DNA of 49,190 bases from Fusobacterium varium. GTDB taxonomy: Bacteria; Fusobacteriota; Fusobacteriia; Fusobacteriales; Fusobacteriaceae. The translations under genes and the position numbers were made by a program. The notes under the pieces were generated by a model, which saw only the letters and a program-made list of their open reading frames with translations, did not search any database and had not been told where the DNA came from. How positions within the stretch are numbered: position 1 is the first letter of the stretch; each line of letters starts with the position of its first letter. Below are positions 9,824 to 20,554 of this stretch, piece by piece. The stretch spans positions 1 through 49,190 of the forward strand of contig JADYUE010000013.1 of assembly GCA_021531615.1 (NCBI GenBank), in the 5' to 3' direction.

Positions 9824-11581
9824 TTAAAATTGTTTAATAATCTTTTGATTTATTACATCTATAAGTCCTATATCACTCATTTTTACCTCTGGTATAACTA
9901 TTAGAGCAAGAGTACTAGGTCTTGTAATAGGACTAGCAGTTTCAATACCATATTGTTTAAGAAGATTATTCATTCTGAAAATATCCTTACTTAACTCTTG
10001 AGCAGATTTTTTAGAAAGCATTCCAGCTATTGGGAATAGAACTTCATCTACAACTTTACTATCCTCTACTACTACAACTCCACCACCAATCTCTGCTATT
10101 CTTTTTGAAACAGCTACTGCATCTTTAGCATTATTAAATATAATAGTCATATTGTGTGAATCATGTGAATAAGTTGTTCCCACTGCTCCTTTAGCTAAAT
10201 AGAAATTCTCTACAACAGCAAGAGCAATATTATCATTATCTGGATATCTATTTAAAATTGCAACAAAGTTAAGTTCTGTTCCTTCAAGCTCAATATATCC
10301 ATTCTTTACTGGAACTGTAAACAGTTTTTTTCTTGTTACAGATCTACTTCTGCTTAGATACTCCATTCCTACAATTTCCATAGTTCCATTATCAATAGGA
10401 GCTTTAATTTTAAAATCTTCCTCAGTAAAGTCTTTAATTGTTACACTATTATAGTTTTCCAACTCAAGAGTAGGTTTAGGAATAGAAACAACCATCTCAT
10501 CATTTTCAGCTACTAATTTTCCTTTGTAAAATACTTTTTCAACATTATAATCTTGAAGATTGTCAAAAATTACCATATCAGCAAAATATCCTGGTGCTAT
10601 TCCACCAATTTTCTCTAAATGATAAGCTTGAGCTGCATTAAGTGTCACTGCTCTAATAGCTTCTATTGGATCAAGTCCAGCTTTTACAGCTATTCTCACA
10701 CAATCATTTATATGTCCTTTCTCAAGAATGTCTTTTGGTTCTCTATCATCTGTACAAAGAGTAAAGTTTCTTGGAGATTTAAATCCCTTTATATTTTCAA
10801 CAATAGATGTTATATTCTTCGATAGTGAACTTTCTCTAGCATCTACTATCATCCCTTTTCTTATCTTCTCTTTAGCATGAACCCCATCTCTTACCTCGTG
10901 ACAAGATACAGGTCCTCCACATAAATATGCTGATAGATCTGAACCTACAACCTCTGGAGCATGTCCTTGAAGAAATTTATCTTTTTGATAAGCTACATCA
11001 ATTATATCTTCCATTCTCTTATCTGAATTGATAACTCCTACAAAATCCATTACCTCTCCAAGCCCAAGAACTCTATCTTTGTCCAACATCTTATCAATTA
11101 TATCAGCATCAAACTCTGCCCCTGTTGTTTCTAAACCAACAACTGATGGAACACAAGATGGAATTAGAAAGTATTGATTCATTGGTAAATTTTCTGAAGC
11201 TTCCAACATATAATCTACTCCCTTTTCTCCCAAAGCATTTCCTATCTCATGGGGATCAGCTATTATAGTTGTAGTTCCTTTTGGTATAACTGCCTCAGCA
11301 AAGTGATATGGAGTAAGGTGACTACTCTCTATATGAAGATGAGAATCAATAAAGCCTGGTGCAAGATATTTTCCTTTTATATCAATAATTTTTTCAGCTG
11401 GCTTCATTGTATCTCTTTCACACTCTACAACATCTGCTATATATTCATTATAAATATATATATTAGCTAAGTAGATTTCTCCAGAAAAAACATTTATTAA
11501 ATTAGCATTTTCAATTTTCAGTGTAGCTTCTCTCTTTCCTAAAGCAACTTCTATAAGTTTTCTTCTCTCTATCTTATCCAT
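9824..11581 (-). CDS. ade: Adenine deaminase
   Basis: 585 residues, the usual size. An amidohydrolase that converts adenine to hypoxanthine and ammonia. Metal-site motifs are visible: GFIDSHLHIESS, DPHEIGNALG, LQGHAPEV and the CTDDREP segment. The C-terminal Ade domain ends with GMLSKKS and ITRPSTLALIVIPEVK. It is followed by a purine permease in one operon: uptake, then deamination for salvage. The tgt terminator lies directly upstream and I see no purine riboswitch in the short leader. Confidence 0.96.
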   Translation of the reverse strand: MDKIERRKLIEVALGKREATLKIENANLINVFSGEIYLANIYIYNEYIADVVECERDTMKPAEKIIDIKGKYLAPGFIDSHLHIESSHLTPYHFAEAVIPKGTTTIIADPHEIGNALGEKGVDYMLEASENLPMNQYFLIPSCVPSVVGLETTGAEFDADIIDKMLDKDRVLGLGEVMDFVGVINSDKRMEDIIDVAYQKDKFLQGHAPEVVGSDLSAYLCGGPVSCHEVRDGVHAKEKIRKGMIVDARESSLSKNITSIVENIKGFKSPRNFTLCTDDREPKDILEKGHINDCVRIAVKAGLDPIEAIRAVTLNAAQAYHLEKIGGIAPGYFADMVIFDNLQDYNVEKVFYKGKLVAENDEMVVSIPKPTLELENYNSVTIKDFTEEDFKIKAPIDNGTMEIVGMEYLSRSRSVTRKKLFTVPVKNGYIELEGTELNFVAILNRYPDNDNIALAVVENFYLAKGAVGTTYSHDSHNMTIIFNNAKDAVAVSKRIAEIGGGVVVVEDSKVVDEVLFPIAGMLSKKSAQELSKDIFRMNNLLKQYGIETASPITRPSTLALIVIPEVKMSDIGLIDVINQKIIKQF

Positions 11582-11659
11582 AATATTCCCCCTTATTATT
11601 TTAGTGTATTTTTAAAAACATATTATATATTAAAATAGAAAAAAGGTAAATAATTTTAT

Positions 11660-11693
11660 AAAAAAACTGTACTTAAAAATTTTAAGTACAGTT
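11660..11693 (-). terminator. Terminator of tgt
   Basis: A near-perfect palindrome of about 27 bp (ACTGTACTTAAAA / TTTTAAGTACAGT), followed by six T on the minus strand and placed just past the tgt stop. Confidence 0.85.
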
Positions 11694-11702
11694 AATTTCA
11701 TG

Positions 11703-12890
<1,188 letters not shown>

Positions 12891-15071
12891 TTATCTATCT
12901 ACTGAAATTACATTTTTTAATTTTAATAGGTTGTTCAATAGATATTTATATTCACTCTTATCACTTATCTCAATAGTAAGTTTTAGATTTATATATTTAT
13001 CTCCGTTTTTTGTTATCTCATTTGAATTAACAGAGACTAAATTTATCTTATGATTTGCTATTACATTCATTAGATCTAATAAAATATTTGGTCTATCATA
13101 AACAAGAACATTAAAAGTAAACTTATATTTATTAAGTTTTTTAGCTATCAAGCTTTTATCCCAAGCAACAGCTATCTCTCTTGTAGGGTCGTGAGCTATC
13201 ATATTTTGAACATTTTTACAATCTTTTCTATGAACTGTTATTCCTGTTAATTTTGTAACATATCCTGTTATCTCATCCCCAGGAAGAGGAGTACAACATC
13301 TCGCAAATCTAATTAAAGTATTATTTACTCCATCTATAACTATTCCATAATCATTTTTACCAGCTGAACTTTTTTCCTTCTCTTTTTTCTTCTCCATAAG
13401 TTCATCTATGTTTATATTTGAAATAGCTCTCTCTTTTTCAATTCTTGTTCTTAATTTTTTAATAATAACATCTATCTTACTTCTCTTTTCTCCCACATGG
13501 AAATAAAATTCATCTAAATTATTGATATTATTCTTTTCCATATGTTTCTTTATAATTGGATCTTCTTCCATCTCTTTAAGAGAGATTCCCAATTTTCCTA
13601 ACTCTCTTTCAAGATTTTCTCTTCCAATTTTTATTGTTTCTTCCATTATAGAGTCTTTTAAAAGTTTTCTAATCTTACTTTTAGCTCCATGAGTAACTAC
13701 TATATCTAACCAATCTTTTGCTGGTCCTTTTGAGTTTTTAGCAGTTATAATCTCAACTCTATCTCCATTTTGAAGTTTATAATCCAAAGTAACAATTTTT
13801 CCATTTACCTTAGCTCCTACACATTTACACCCTATTTGAGTATGAATAGCAAAAGCAAAGTCAAGAGGTGTCGCTCCCTGTGGTAACTCTAAAATATCCC
13901 CTTTTGGTGAGAAAACAAATACTGTTTCATTCATTATATCTTCAGTTACACTTTTTATAAAGTCCTGTGTATCCTCAGCCTCATTTTGAAGCTCAAGTAT
14001 ATTTCTAAGCCAACCATAGATTTGATCGCCCTTTGTTACCTTTGTTTTTTCCTTATAACTCCAATGTGCTGCTACCCCTTCTTCAGCAACCTTGTCCATC
14101 TCTTCAGTTCTAATTTGAATTTCAATAAATTTACCTTGTGGTCCTACAATTGTAGTGTGAATTGATTGATAGTTATTTGATTTAGGAACTGCTATATAAT
14201 CTTTAAATCTTCCTGGAACTGGTCTAAAGTGGCTATGAATAACTCCCAAAGTATTATAACATTCAGCCTCTGTATCTACAATTATTCTTATCCCCATTAA
14301 ATCATAGATATCATCAAACTCTTTTCCCTTTTCATACATCTTTTTATATATACTATAAAAATGTTTAAATCTTCCTTTAACATTTCCCTTGATACCAGTA
14401 TCATGAAGAAGTTTTACTATTGTTTTTATAAAACTTTCTATATACTCACTTCTCTCAGCTCTTTTACTATCTATTAAACTTTTTATATGTGTATACTCAT
14501 CTGGCTTCAGATATCTTAAACATAGATCTTCAAGCTCCCATTTTATTTTGGCTATCCCTAATCTATGAGCAAGAGGTGCATATATATCAAGGGTTTCTTG
14601 AGATATAGAGATTTGCTTCTCTGGTTTCATATACTTCATTGTTCTCATATTATGAAGTCTATCTGCTAGTTTTATAATGATAACTCTCAAGTTTTGAGCC
14701 ATAGCAAGAATCATCTTTCTAATATTTTCATCTTGCTTTTTTGTTCCATTTGGCAGATTTTTCAATTTTGTAACTCCATCTACAAGAGTTGCTACTGTAT
14801 CTCCAAAATTATATTTAATATCTGCTAAAGTTATCATTGTATCTTCAACTATATCATGTAAAATACCAGCTACTATGGTATCTGTATCCATTTTCATATC
14901 AATGAGGATTTTTGTAACTTCTACTGGGTGCATAATATAATCTTCTCCAGATTTTCTGTATTGTCCCTCATGACACTCTTCTGCAAAACATAGAGCTAAT
15001 TTTATTTTTTCAAGATCTACTTTTAAATTGTTCTTATTTATCTGATTTACAATTTCTTCCCAATAGTTCAT
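12891..15071 (-). CDS. rel: Bifunctional (p)ppGpp synthetase/hydrolase (Rel/SpoT)
   Basis: 726 residues in the full Rel layout. HD hydrolase: HPVEVTKILIDM and ILHDIVEDT keep the metal ligands. Synthetase: GRFKHFYSIYKKM, DLMGIRIIVDT and NYQSIHTTIVGP. Then TGS (VFVFSPKGDILELPQGATPLDF), a Cys-bearing conserved domain (RFARCCTPLPGDEITGYVT) and a C-terminal ACT domain. Intact HD and synthetase motifs argue for both activities in stringent-response control. The frame opens 15 codons earlier, but the ATG at 15071 has the GAGGAAA site. It is followed by tgt and preceded by apt. Confidence 0.95.
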   Translation of the reverse strand: MNYWEEIVNQINKNNLKVDLEKIKLALCFAEECHEGQYRKSGEDYIMHPVEVTKILIDMKMDTDTIVAGILHDIVEDTMITLADIKYNFGDTVATLVDGVTKLKNLPNGTKKQDENIRKMILAMAQNLRVIIIKLADRLHNMRTMKYMKPEKQISISQETLDIYAPLAHRLGIAKIKWELEDLCLRYLKPDEYTHIKSLIDSKRAERSEYIESFIKTIVKLLHDTGIKGNVKGRFKHFYSIYKKMYEKGKEFDDIYDLMGIRIIVDTEAECYNTLGVIHSHFRPVPGRFKDYIAVPKSNNYQSIHTTIVGPQGKFIEIQIRTEEMDKVAEEGVAAHWSYKEKTKVTKGDQIYGWLRNILELQNEAEDTQDFIKSVTEDIMNETVFVFSPKGDILELPQGATPLDFAFAIHTQIGCKCVGAKVNGKIVTLDYKLQNGDRVEIITAKNSKGPAKDWLDIVVTHGAKSKIRKLLKDSIMEETIKIGRENLERELGKLGISLKEMEEDPIIKKHMEKNNINNLDEFYFHVGEKRSKIDVIIKKLRTRIEKERAISNINIDELMEKKKEKEKSSAGKNDYGIVIDGVNNTLIRFARCCTPLPGDEITGYVTKLTGITVHRKDCKNVQNMIAHDPTREIAVAWDKSLIAKKLNKYKFTFNVLVYDRPNILLDLMNVIANHKINLVSVNSNEITKNGDKYINLKLTIEISDKSEYKYLLNNLLKLKNVISVDR

Positions 15072-15134
15072 AAAATTTCCTCTTTTCCTTATTAAATTTT
15101 TAACAAAAGGCGACATCTCTGCCGCCTTTAATCT

Positions 15135-15647
15135 TTAGTATTTCATTAAAGCCAAAACAGGATAGTTTTTTAATTTTTCTATTCCTTTTAATTCTTCAAG
15201 TTCAATTAAAAATCCTAGCCCTGCAACAACTCCACCTAAAGCTTCAACTAATTTTATTACAGCTTCAATAGTTCCCCCTGTTGCTAAAAGATCATCAACT
15301 ATCAATACTCTTTGTCCTGGCTTTATAGCATCTTTATGCATAGCTAAAACATTTGAACCATATTCTAAATCATATGAATACTCTATTACTTCTCTTGGTA
15401 ATTTTCCAGGTTTTCTAACTGGAACAAAACCTACTCCTAATTCTGTTGCTACTGGACATCCAAAAAGAAACCCTCTAGCTTCTGGTCCTACTACAACATC
15501 TATTTCTTTCTCTTTTGCAAATTCAACTAATCTATTTATAGTTTCTTTATATGCCTTTCCATCTTGCATTAAAGGAGTTATATCTCTAAAGATTATTCCC
15601 TCTTTTGGAAAATTTTCTATTGATTTTACATAATTCTTTAAATTCAT
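15135..15647 (-). CDS. apt: Adenine phosphoribosyltransferase
   Basis: 170 residues, normal length. It converts adenine and PRPP to AMP. Motifs: [17 protein letters not shown] at the N-terminus, [11 protein letters not shown], and the PRPP loop [16 protein letters not shown] near residue 115. An apt-rel order is common in bacteria and fits coupled purine and stringent metabolism. Confidence 0.96.
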   Translation of the reverse strand: MNLKNYVKSIENFPKEGIIFRDITPLMQDGKAYKETINRLVEFAKEKEIDVVVGPEARGFLFGCPVATELGVGFVPVRKPGKLPREVIEYSYDLEYGSNVLAMHKDAIKPGQRVLIVDDLLATGGTIEAVIKLVEALGGVVAGLGFLIELEELKGIEKLKNYPVLALMKY

Positions 15648-15665
15648 TCTATCTCCCCTTAATTT

Positions 15666-16085
15666 CTAAATTTCTTCTTTATGTAATAACATTCTCTTTA
15701 ATTTTAAAATATCGTCATCTTTTATATCTGAAATCTTTTCTAAATACTCTCTGCTTTTTTCAAGATCTCCCTTTGAATAATATAGATTTACTAAGTTTTT
15801 TACCACATCTTTATCACTAGGATCTAATTTATAAGCTTCTTCATAAAAATCAATAGCTGAATTTACATCTCCTAATTCATAGGATAAAAAGGCTATCTCT
15901 TTTATAACTACTATATTTTTTGAGTTTATCTCATAAGCTTTTTTATACTCTTTTAAAGCATCTTTTTTCTTTCCCTTTTGATAGAGATTTATCCCTTTAA
16001 TAAAACTATATTTTTCCTCTTTTGAATTAGAGTTTGAACAACCTACACAAAATATTAAACATAATATTAGTAAGATTTTTATCAT
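15666..16085 (-). CDS. TPR-repeat lipoprotein
   Basis: 139 residues. The N-terminus MIKILLILCLIFCVGCSNS is a lipoprotein signal with Cys16 as the acylated residue. The rest holds about three TPR units (GINLYQKGKKKDALKEYKKA, then DVNSAIDFYEEAYKLDPSDK, then KGDLEKSREYLEKI). It probably serves as an envelope-anchored protein-interaction scaffold. It lies 11 bp after the DUF502 gene in a leftward operon. Confidence 0.85.
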   Translation of the reverse strand: MIKILLILCLIFCVGCSNSNSKEEKYSFIKGINLYQKGKKKDALKEYKKAYEINSKNIVVIKEIAFLSYELGDVNSAIDFYEEAYKLDPSDKDVVKNLVNLYYSKGDLEKSREYLEKISDIKDDDILKLKRMLLHKEEI

Positions 16086-16096
16086 TACTACTACCC

Positions 16097-16789
16097 CTAT
16101 TTTTCATTATTTTCAATTAATTCATTCTCTTCATCTTTTATTCCATGTTTTTCAGGAGTAATAACTCCACCTGAAATTATAAGTTTTACTGCATCATCTA
16201 TTTTAATATCTAATATATGTACATCTTTAGCATTAGCAATTATAAACATTCCAGATGTTGGATTTGGAGATGTTGGAATAAAAATATTATACATTTTTTC
16301 TATCCCTGTTGCTCTCTCTAAAGTTTCATTTTTATCAGCTGTTAAAAATCCTATACTATATATTCCTCTTCTAGGATACTCCACAGCTACTACCTTTTGA
16401 TAAGTAGTTGATCTATCAGATTTTACAATATCTATTATTTGACTAATTGTTGAATAAATTTGATTAATAAAAGGTATCTTGCCTAAAAATTGTTTTGCTT
16501 TTTTTGCAATTTTAGCAAAAAACACAAGTTTCAAAGTAAAACCAACAATACATATAAACATTATCATAGTTATTAAAGATAATATGTATGTCAAAATTTG
16601 AAAATAGAAGATATAATCCTCTTCTCCCACAAGATTTAAAATTATATTTTTTATAATTATAGTTACAAAAGAATCATTTAAAACTATTAATACAAGTCCC
16701 ATTATCCAATTAAAAATATATGCTGTCAATACTAAAGGTAGCAGTGAAAAAAGACCTGCATAAAAATAATTCTTTAAATGTTTAATCAT
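16097..16789 (-). CDS. DUF502 family membrane protein
   Basis: 230 residues. Two strong membrane segments (residues about 10-35 and 65-95) are followed by a soluble part with GKIPFINQIYSTISQIID, VAVEYPRRGIYSIGFLT and IFIPTSPNPTSGMFIIA, all hallmarks of DUF502. The molecular role is unknown. Its start overlaps the end of the upstream CBS transporter gene by 8 bp, so translation is likely coupled. Confidence 0.88.
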   Translation of the reverse strand: MIKHLKNYFYAGLFSLLPLVLTAYIFNWIMGLVLIVLNDSFVTIIIKNIILNLVGEEDYIFYFQILTYILSLITMIMFICIVGFTLKLVFFAKIAKKAKQFLGKIPFINQIYSTISQIIDIVKSDRSTTYQKVVAVEYPRRGIYSIGFLTADKNETLERATGIEKMYNIFIPTSPNPTSGMFIIANAKDVHILDIKIDDAVKLIISGGVITPEKHGIKDEENELIENNEK

Positions 16790-18056
16790 CTAGTGTTTGC
16801 TCCTTTTCAATGTATACTTTAGAAACTCTCATTTTATTTACTTCTAAAACTCTTAATTTTACTCCATCTATTGTAAGCTCATCTCCTACACTAGCTACTC
16901 TACCAAGCTCAGTGATAATAAGCCCACCTAAACTTTCATAATCATCTGAATCTGGAAGTTTTATATCTAACTCTTTGTCTAAAGTTTCTATATCTATCAT
17001 AGCGTCTACTTCATAACTATTTTCATCTATTTGAGTTATAAATTCTTCCTCTTCTGTATCAAATTCATCTCTAATTTCTCCAACTATCTCTTCTATCAAA
17101 TCTTCAATAGTTAGAAGTCCCACTATTCCACCATACTCATCAAGTACAAGAGCAATATGAACTTTCAATGTTCTAAACTCTTTTAAAATCTCTATTATAG
17201 ATTTTGTTTCTGGTACGAAATATCCAGGTCTTATAAAGTTTTTAATAGGCACATTAGTATTTCCATCTTTTAAGCTATTCATAATATCTTTGATATATAA
17301 TACCCCTATTATATTATCAATAGTATCTTCATATACTGGAATTCTTGAAAAACCATTATCTATTAACTCATACCAAACATCATCAATAGTCTTGCTTCCT
17401 TCAAATGCAAGCATTGATGTTCTAGGTGTCATTACCTCTTTAGCTGTAGTTTCTCCAAACCCAACTATAGAATGAATCATCTCTTTTTCATCCTCTTCTA
17501 TTACACCTTCAGCTTCACCAACATTTACAAAAGAGATTATATCCTCTTCTGTTATCATCAATGTTTCATCTGTTAAATCAATACCTAACATTCTTCCTAT
17601 AAATTTAGAAATTCCAATAAGTATCTTAATAATAGGTTTAGCTATAAAACTGAACCAATAAATTATTACTATTACCACTCCAGCTATCTTCAAAGATTGA
17701 TTTTTAGCTATAATCTTTGGAGTGATCTCTCCAAAAATTAGTATTATTATAGTCATAATAATAGTGGCGATAGCTACAGATTTACTTGAATTTCCCATTA
17801 AATTTACAGTTACAACTGTTGCTATTGAAGAAGCCCAAATGTTTACTATGTTATTTCCCAATAATAATCCAGTAAGCATCTCATTTGGATTTTTCAACCA
17901 TTTTTTTAAAAGACTAACCTGTTTTTCATGCTTCCCATCCTCTAACTTCTCTAAATGAATACTTCTAAAAGAAGTTAAAGCAGTCTCAGAAGCTGAGAAA
18001 AAACCTGACAATAAAATTAAACCCACAAGCAACACAATATTTTGATACGTGTCCAC
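16782..18056 (-). CDS. CNNM/CorC-family (HlyC-like) membrane protein with CBS domains
   Basis: 424 residues: a DUF21 membrane domain (residues 1-185; FFSASETALTSFRSIHLEKL), two CBS domains (around 205-330; MTPRTSMLAFEG and VLDEYGGIVGLLTIEDLIEEIVGEI) and a C-terminal CorC_HlyC domain. Relatives act in Mg2+ or Co2+ export or homeostasis; the older label hemolysin is probably misleading. It heads a leftward operon with the DUF502 and TPR genes. Confidence 0.9.
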   Translation of the reverse strand: MDTYQNIVLLVGLILLSGFFSASETALTSFRSIHLEKLEDGKHEKQVSLLKKWLKNPNEMLTGLLLGNNIVNIWASSIATVVTVNLMGNSSKSVAIATIIMTIIILIFGEITPKIIAKNQSLKIAGVVIVIIYWFSFIAKPIIKILIGISKFIGRMLGIDLTDETLMITEEDIISFVNVGEAEGVIEEDEKEMIHSIVGFGETTAKEVMTPRTSMLAFEGSKTIDDVWYELIDNGFSRIPVYEDTIDNIIGVLYIKDIMNSLKDGNTNVPIKNFIRPGYFVPETKSIIEILKEFRTLKVHIALVLDEYGGIVGLLTIEDLIEEIVGEIRDEFDTEEEEFITQIDENSYEVDAMIDIETLDKELDIKLPDSDDYESLGGLIITELGRVASVGDELTIDGVKLRVLEVNKMRVSKVYIEKEQTLDD

Positions 18057-18081
18057 TTCTACTCATACACCTTCCTTATTT

Positions 18082-18525
18082 TTAATAACATTTATTTATT
18101 AAGTCACTCTTAGTGACTATTCCAACTAATTTTTCATTTTCTAAAACTAAAGCATAATTATATCCCTTATCCAACATCTCACTTACTACTCCTTCTAAGT
18201 CAGCATCTATATCTGCAGTATAGAAGTCTTTTTCCATTATATCTTCAGCTTTAAATGATATAAATTTTTTCATTTTTTCTTTAAACCCTTTGCTATTTGG
18301 TAAAGCTATCATTATTTCCCAAAAAGCTATTACTGGTGGCACTGGTGATTTTCCTTGTTTTACTAAAATGTCATCTCTAGTTACTACTCCAACAATTTTC
18401 TCTCCATCTAAAACTGGTAATTTTCCCAATCTTTTCTCTTTCATTATTGAAACTATCTCTCCAACTAATGTTTCTCTTGTTATTGTTTGAACCTCTCTAT
18501 TGATTACATCTCTTACTTTCTTCAT
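18082..18525 (-). CDS. CBS-domain protein
   Basis: 147 residues that form a CBS pair: KVRDVINREVQTITRETLVGEIV, LPVLDGEKIVGVVTRDDIL, then AEDIMEKDFYTADIDADLEGVV and LVLENEKLVGIVTKSDLI. Such free-standing pairs bind adenosyl nucleotides and act as energy sensors. I chose the ATG at 18525 because GGTGGAGG lies 7 bp upstream. The next gene on the strand is the CBS transporter 25 bp later, so they may be cotranscribed. Confidence 0.88.
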   Translation of the reverse strand: MKKVRDVINREVQTITRETLVGEIVSIMKEKRLGKLPVLDGEKIVGVVTRDDILVKQGKSPVPPVIAFWEIMIALPNSKGFKEKMKKFISFKAEDIMEKDFYTADIDADLEGVVSEMLDKGYNYALVLENEKLVGIVTKSDLINKCY

Positions 18526-18642
18526 AATAACCTCCACCTTTATAATATTATCACATATTTATTTAAAATACAATAATTGTTACCCTTGTATTTTAGTAAA
18601 ATAATAACATTATATTATACTACAAAACTGGCTTTTTTCATT

Positions 18643-18675
18643 TAAAATAAAATTAAAACCAGAAAATCTGGTTTT
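18643..18675 (-). terminator. Terminator overlapping the accB stop
   Basis: Stem AAAACCAG / CTGGTTTT with a 5-nt loop, then a T-rich run on the minus strand. The stem includes the accB stop codon. Confidence 0.85.
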
Positions 18676-19138
18676 ATTTTATTACAAATAACTTGTCTCC
18701 TTTTTTAACAAGTTCTCCATCTCCTACTAGGATTTTTACTATAGTACAATTTTTATGTGCTTTTACTTCATTCATTAATTTCATAGCTTCTATTATACAT
18801 AAAGTTTCTCCTGAAGATACACTTTGTCCCTCAGCTACAAATGGTGGGTTTCCTGGAGCTGAAGATTTATAGAATGTTCCTACCATTGGTGATGTAATAA
18901 CTTCTCCCTCTACCTCTTCCTTAACTTCCTCTTGTTTTGGAGCTACCTCCTCTTGAACAAAGTCAACAGCTGCTGTAACTGCTGGAGTTTTAGCCACTAT
19001 AACTTGTTCTGGTTGAACTACTTTATTCTCTTTTTTTAAAGTTACCTTTGCCCCTTCACTTTCAACTACCACTTCATTTAAATTATACTTTTCAATACTT
19101 TCTGCTAAGTCCTTTATCATTTTTAAATCTATTTTCAT
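18674..19138 (-). CDS. accB: Biotin carboxyl carrier protein of acetyl-CoA carboxylase
   Basis: 154 residues. The N-terminal helix (MKIDLKMIKDLAESIEKYNLNEVVVES) is followed by an acidic Pro/Ala/Val linker and a C-terminal biotinyl domain with GTFYKSSAPGNPPFV and the biotinylation site EAMKLMNEV. It carries carboxybiotin in malonyl-CoA synthesis. The start at 19138 follows GGAGG; a TTG four codons upstream overlaps that site. accC is not adjacent in this window. Confidence 0.93.
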   Translation of the reverse strand: MKIDLKMIKDLAESIEKYNLNEVVVESEGAKVTLKKENKVVQPEQVIVAKTPAVTAAVDFVQEEVAPKQEEVKEEVEGEVITSPMVGTFYKSSAPGNPPFVAEGQSVSSGETLCIIEAMKLMNEVKAHKNCTIVKILVGDGELVKKGDKLFVIK

Positions 19139-19154
19139 CTTTTCCTCCAATTTT

Positions 19155-19679
19155 TTAGTTACTTCCTATAATTCTTAACTCTTTTACTCCATCAACTTCA
19201 GTTATTCTCTCAAGCATTCCCTCTATTTTTCTTAACATATTTTCTGTTGTTTGGATAGAGATTGTTGATTTTGCTACTCCATCTATAGCTATATTTTGAA
19301 CTATAGTTAGTATATTCATATCTTCAGTTGCAATGATTTCTAATATCTTAGCAAGTATTCCTGGTTTATCTATAAGTGACATATGAATACTGAATACCTT
19401 ATCTTTTCCACTTTCAAAAAATGGTTTGATATAATCTTTATATTTGTAGTAAGTACTTCTACTTATTCCTACTTTTTTTATAGCTTCATATTTTGACATT
19501 TTGCTATGTTGAACAAGATCATTAACTTTGATTACACTTTGAATAGAGTTAGGCAGTATTCTCTTGTCTACTATGTAAAACTCTCTCTTCCCTGCTGGAT
19601 CTATTTTTATCTCTTCTAAATCATATTTTTCAGCTTCTTTTTTTTCTGTACCAATTTTCTTTTTATTAGTAATTTTCAT
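19155..19679 (-). CDS. ACT-domain protein of the UPF0735/PheB type
   Basis: 174 residues. A basic N-terminal part includes a helix-turn-helix-like stretch (SKYEAIKKVGISRSTYYKYKDYI), and a C-terminal ACT domain includes FSIHMSLIDKPGILAKILEIIA. The layout matches UPF0735 proteins (PheB-like), presumed amino acid-sensing regulators. It lies between folD and accB in the same direction. The ligand is not evident. Confidence 0.87.
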   Translation of the reverse strand: MKITNKKKIGTEKKEAEKYDLEEIKIDPAGKREFYIVDKRILPNSIQSVIKVNDLVQHSKMSKYEAIKKVGISRSTYYKYKDYIKPFFESGKDKVFSIHMSLIDKPGILAKILEIIATEDMNILTIVQNIAIDGVAKSTISIQTTENMLRKIEGMLERITEVDGVKELRIIGSN

Positions 19680-19702
19680 TGCTTCTATCCCTCCACAAAT
19701 AT

Positions 19703-20554
19703 TTATACAAGTTTCTTATTTCTCTTAAATGCAGATAGTGTATTCTTAAAAAGCATAGCTACAGTCATTGGTCCTACCCCTCCAGGAACAGGAGTTATCC
19801 AGCTACATTTTGGAGCTACATTTTCAAAATCTACATCTCCAAAAAGTCCCTCTGCTGTTCTATTTATTCCTACATCAATGATAACAGCCCCATCTTTTAC
19901 CATGTCAGCTTTTACAAATTTTGCTACTCCCATAGCTGCTACAATAATATCTGCCCCTTTTAATTTTTCAGCTAGATTTTTTGTTTTACTATTACATATA
20001 GTTACTGTTGCTCCCTCATTTATGAAAAATCCTGCCATAGGTTTCCCTACAATATTACTTCTTCCTATTATTACAACATCTTTTCCTTCTACTTCTAATT
20101 CATATCTTTTAAATAGTTCAACTATTCCAGAAGGAGTACAAGGTTTTATAGAGTTTTTATCTCCTAAGAAAAGTAACCCCATATTTTCTGGTTTAAATCC
20201 ATCTACATCTTTTGAGAAAGCTATTGTTTCAACTACTTTTTTCTCATCTATATGTTTAGGAAGAGGAAGTTGTACTAAAATACCATCTACTTTTTCATCA
20301 GCATTTAGATCTCTTATAACATTTAAAAGATCTTCTTCAGTTACATTTTCAGGAAGATAATGTGCAAAACTTTCAAATCCTAACTCTGCACAACCTTTAA
20401 TTTTAGAATTTACATATATTTTAGAAGCAGGATTTTCCCCTACTAAAACTATTGCTAGTCCTGGAACTTTCCCTATCTTTTCTTTTATTTTTTTAAGCTC
20501 TTCTTTTATCTCCTCTTTTATCTGAGAAGAAGTCTTTTTTCCATCTAGTATCAT
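19703..20554 (-). CDS. folD: Methylene-tetrahydrofolate dehydrogenase/cyclohydrolase
   Basis: 283 residues. It interconverts methylene-, methenyl- and formyl-THF with NADP. Motifs: YVNSKIKGCAELGF with the catalytic Lys, VDGILVQLPLPKHID, PCTPSGIVELF, VIIGRSNIVGKPMAGFF (nucleotide site) and TPVPGGVGPMTVAML. Its start abuts the fmt stop, giving fmt-folD cotranscription: formyl-THF production and its use in initiator tRNA formylation. Confidence 0.96.
   Translation of the reverse strand: MILDGKKTSSQIKEEIKEELKKIKEKIGKVPGLAIVLVGENPASKIYVNSKIKGCAELGFESFAHYLPENVTEEDLLNVIRDLNADEKVDGILVQLPLPKHIDEKKVVETIAFSKDVDGFKPENMGLLFLGDKNSIKPCTPSGIVELFKRYELEVEGKDVVIIGRSNIVGKPMAGFFINEGATVTICNSKTKNLAEKLKGADIIVAAMGVAKFVKADMVKDGAVIIDVGINRTAEGLFGDVDFENVAPKCSWITPVPGGVGPMTVAMLFKNTLSAFKRNKKLV

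Noticed and set aside
11582-11665. Purine riboswitch upstream of ade
   Set aside because: The leader is short and AT-rich, with no conserved purine aptamer core; the only stem is the tgt terminator.
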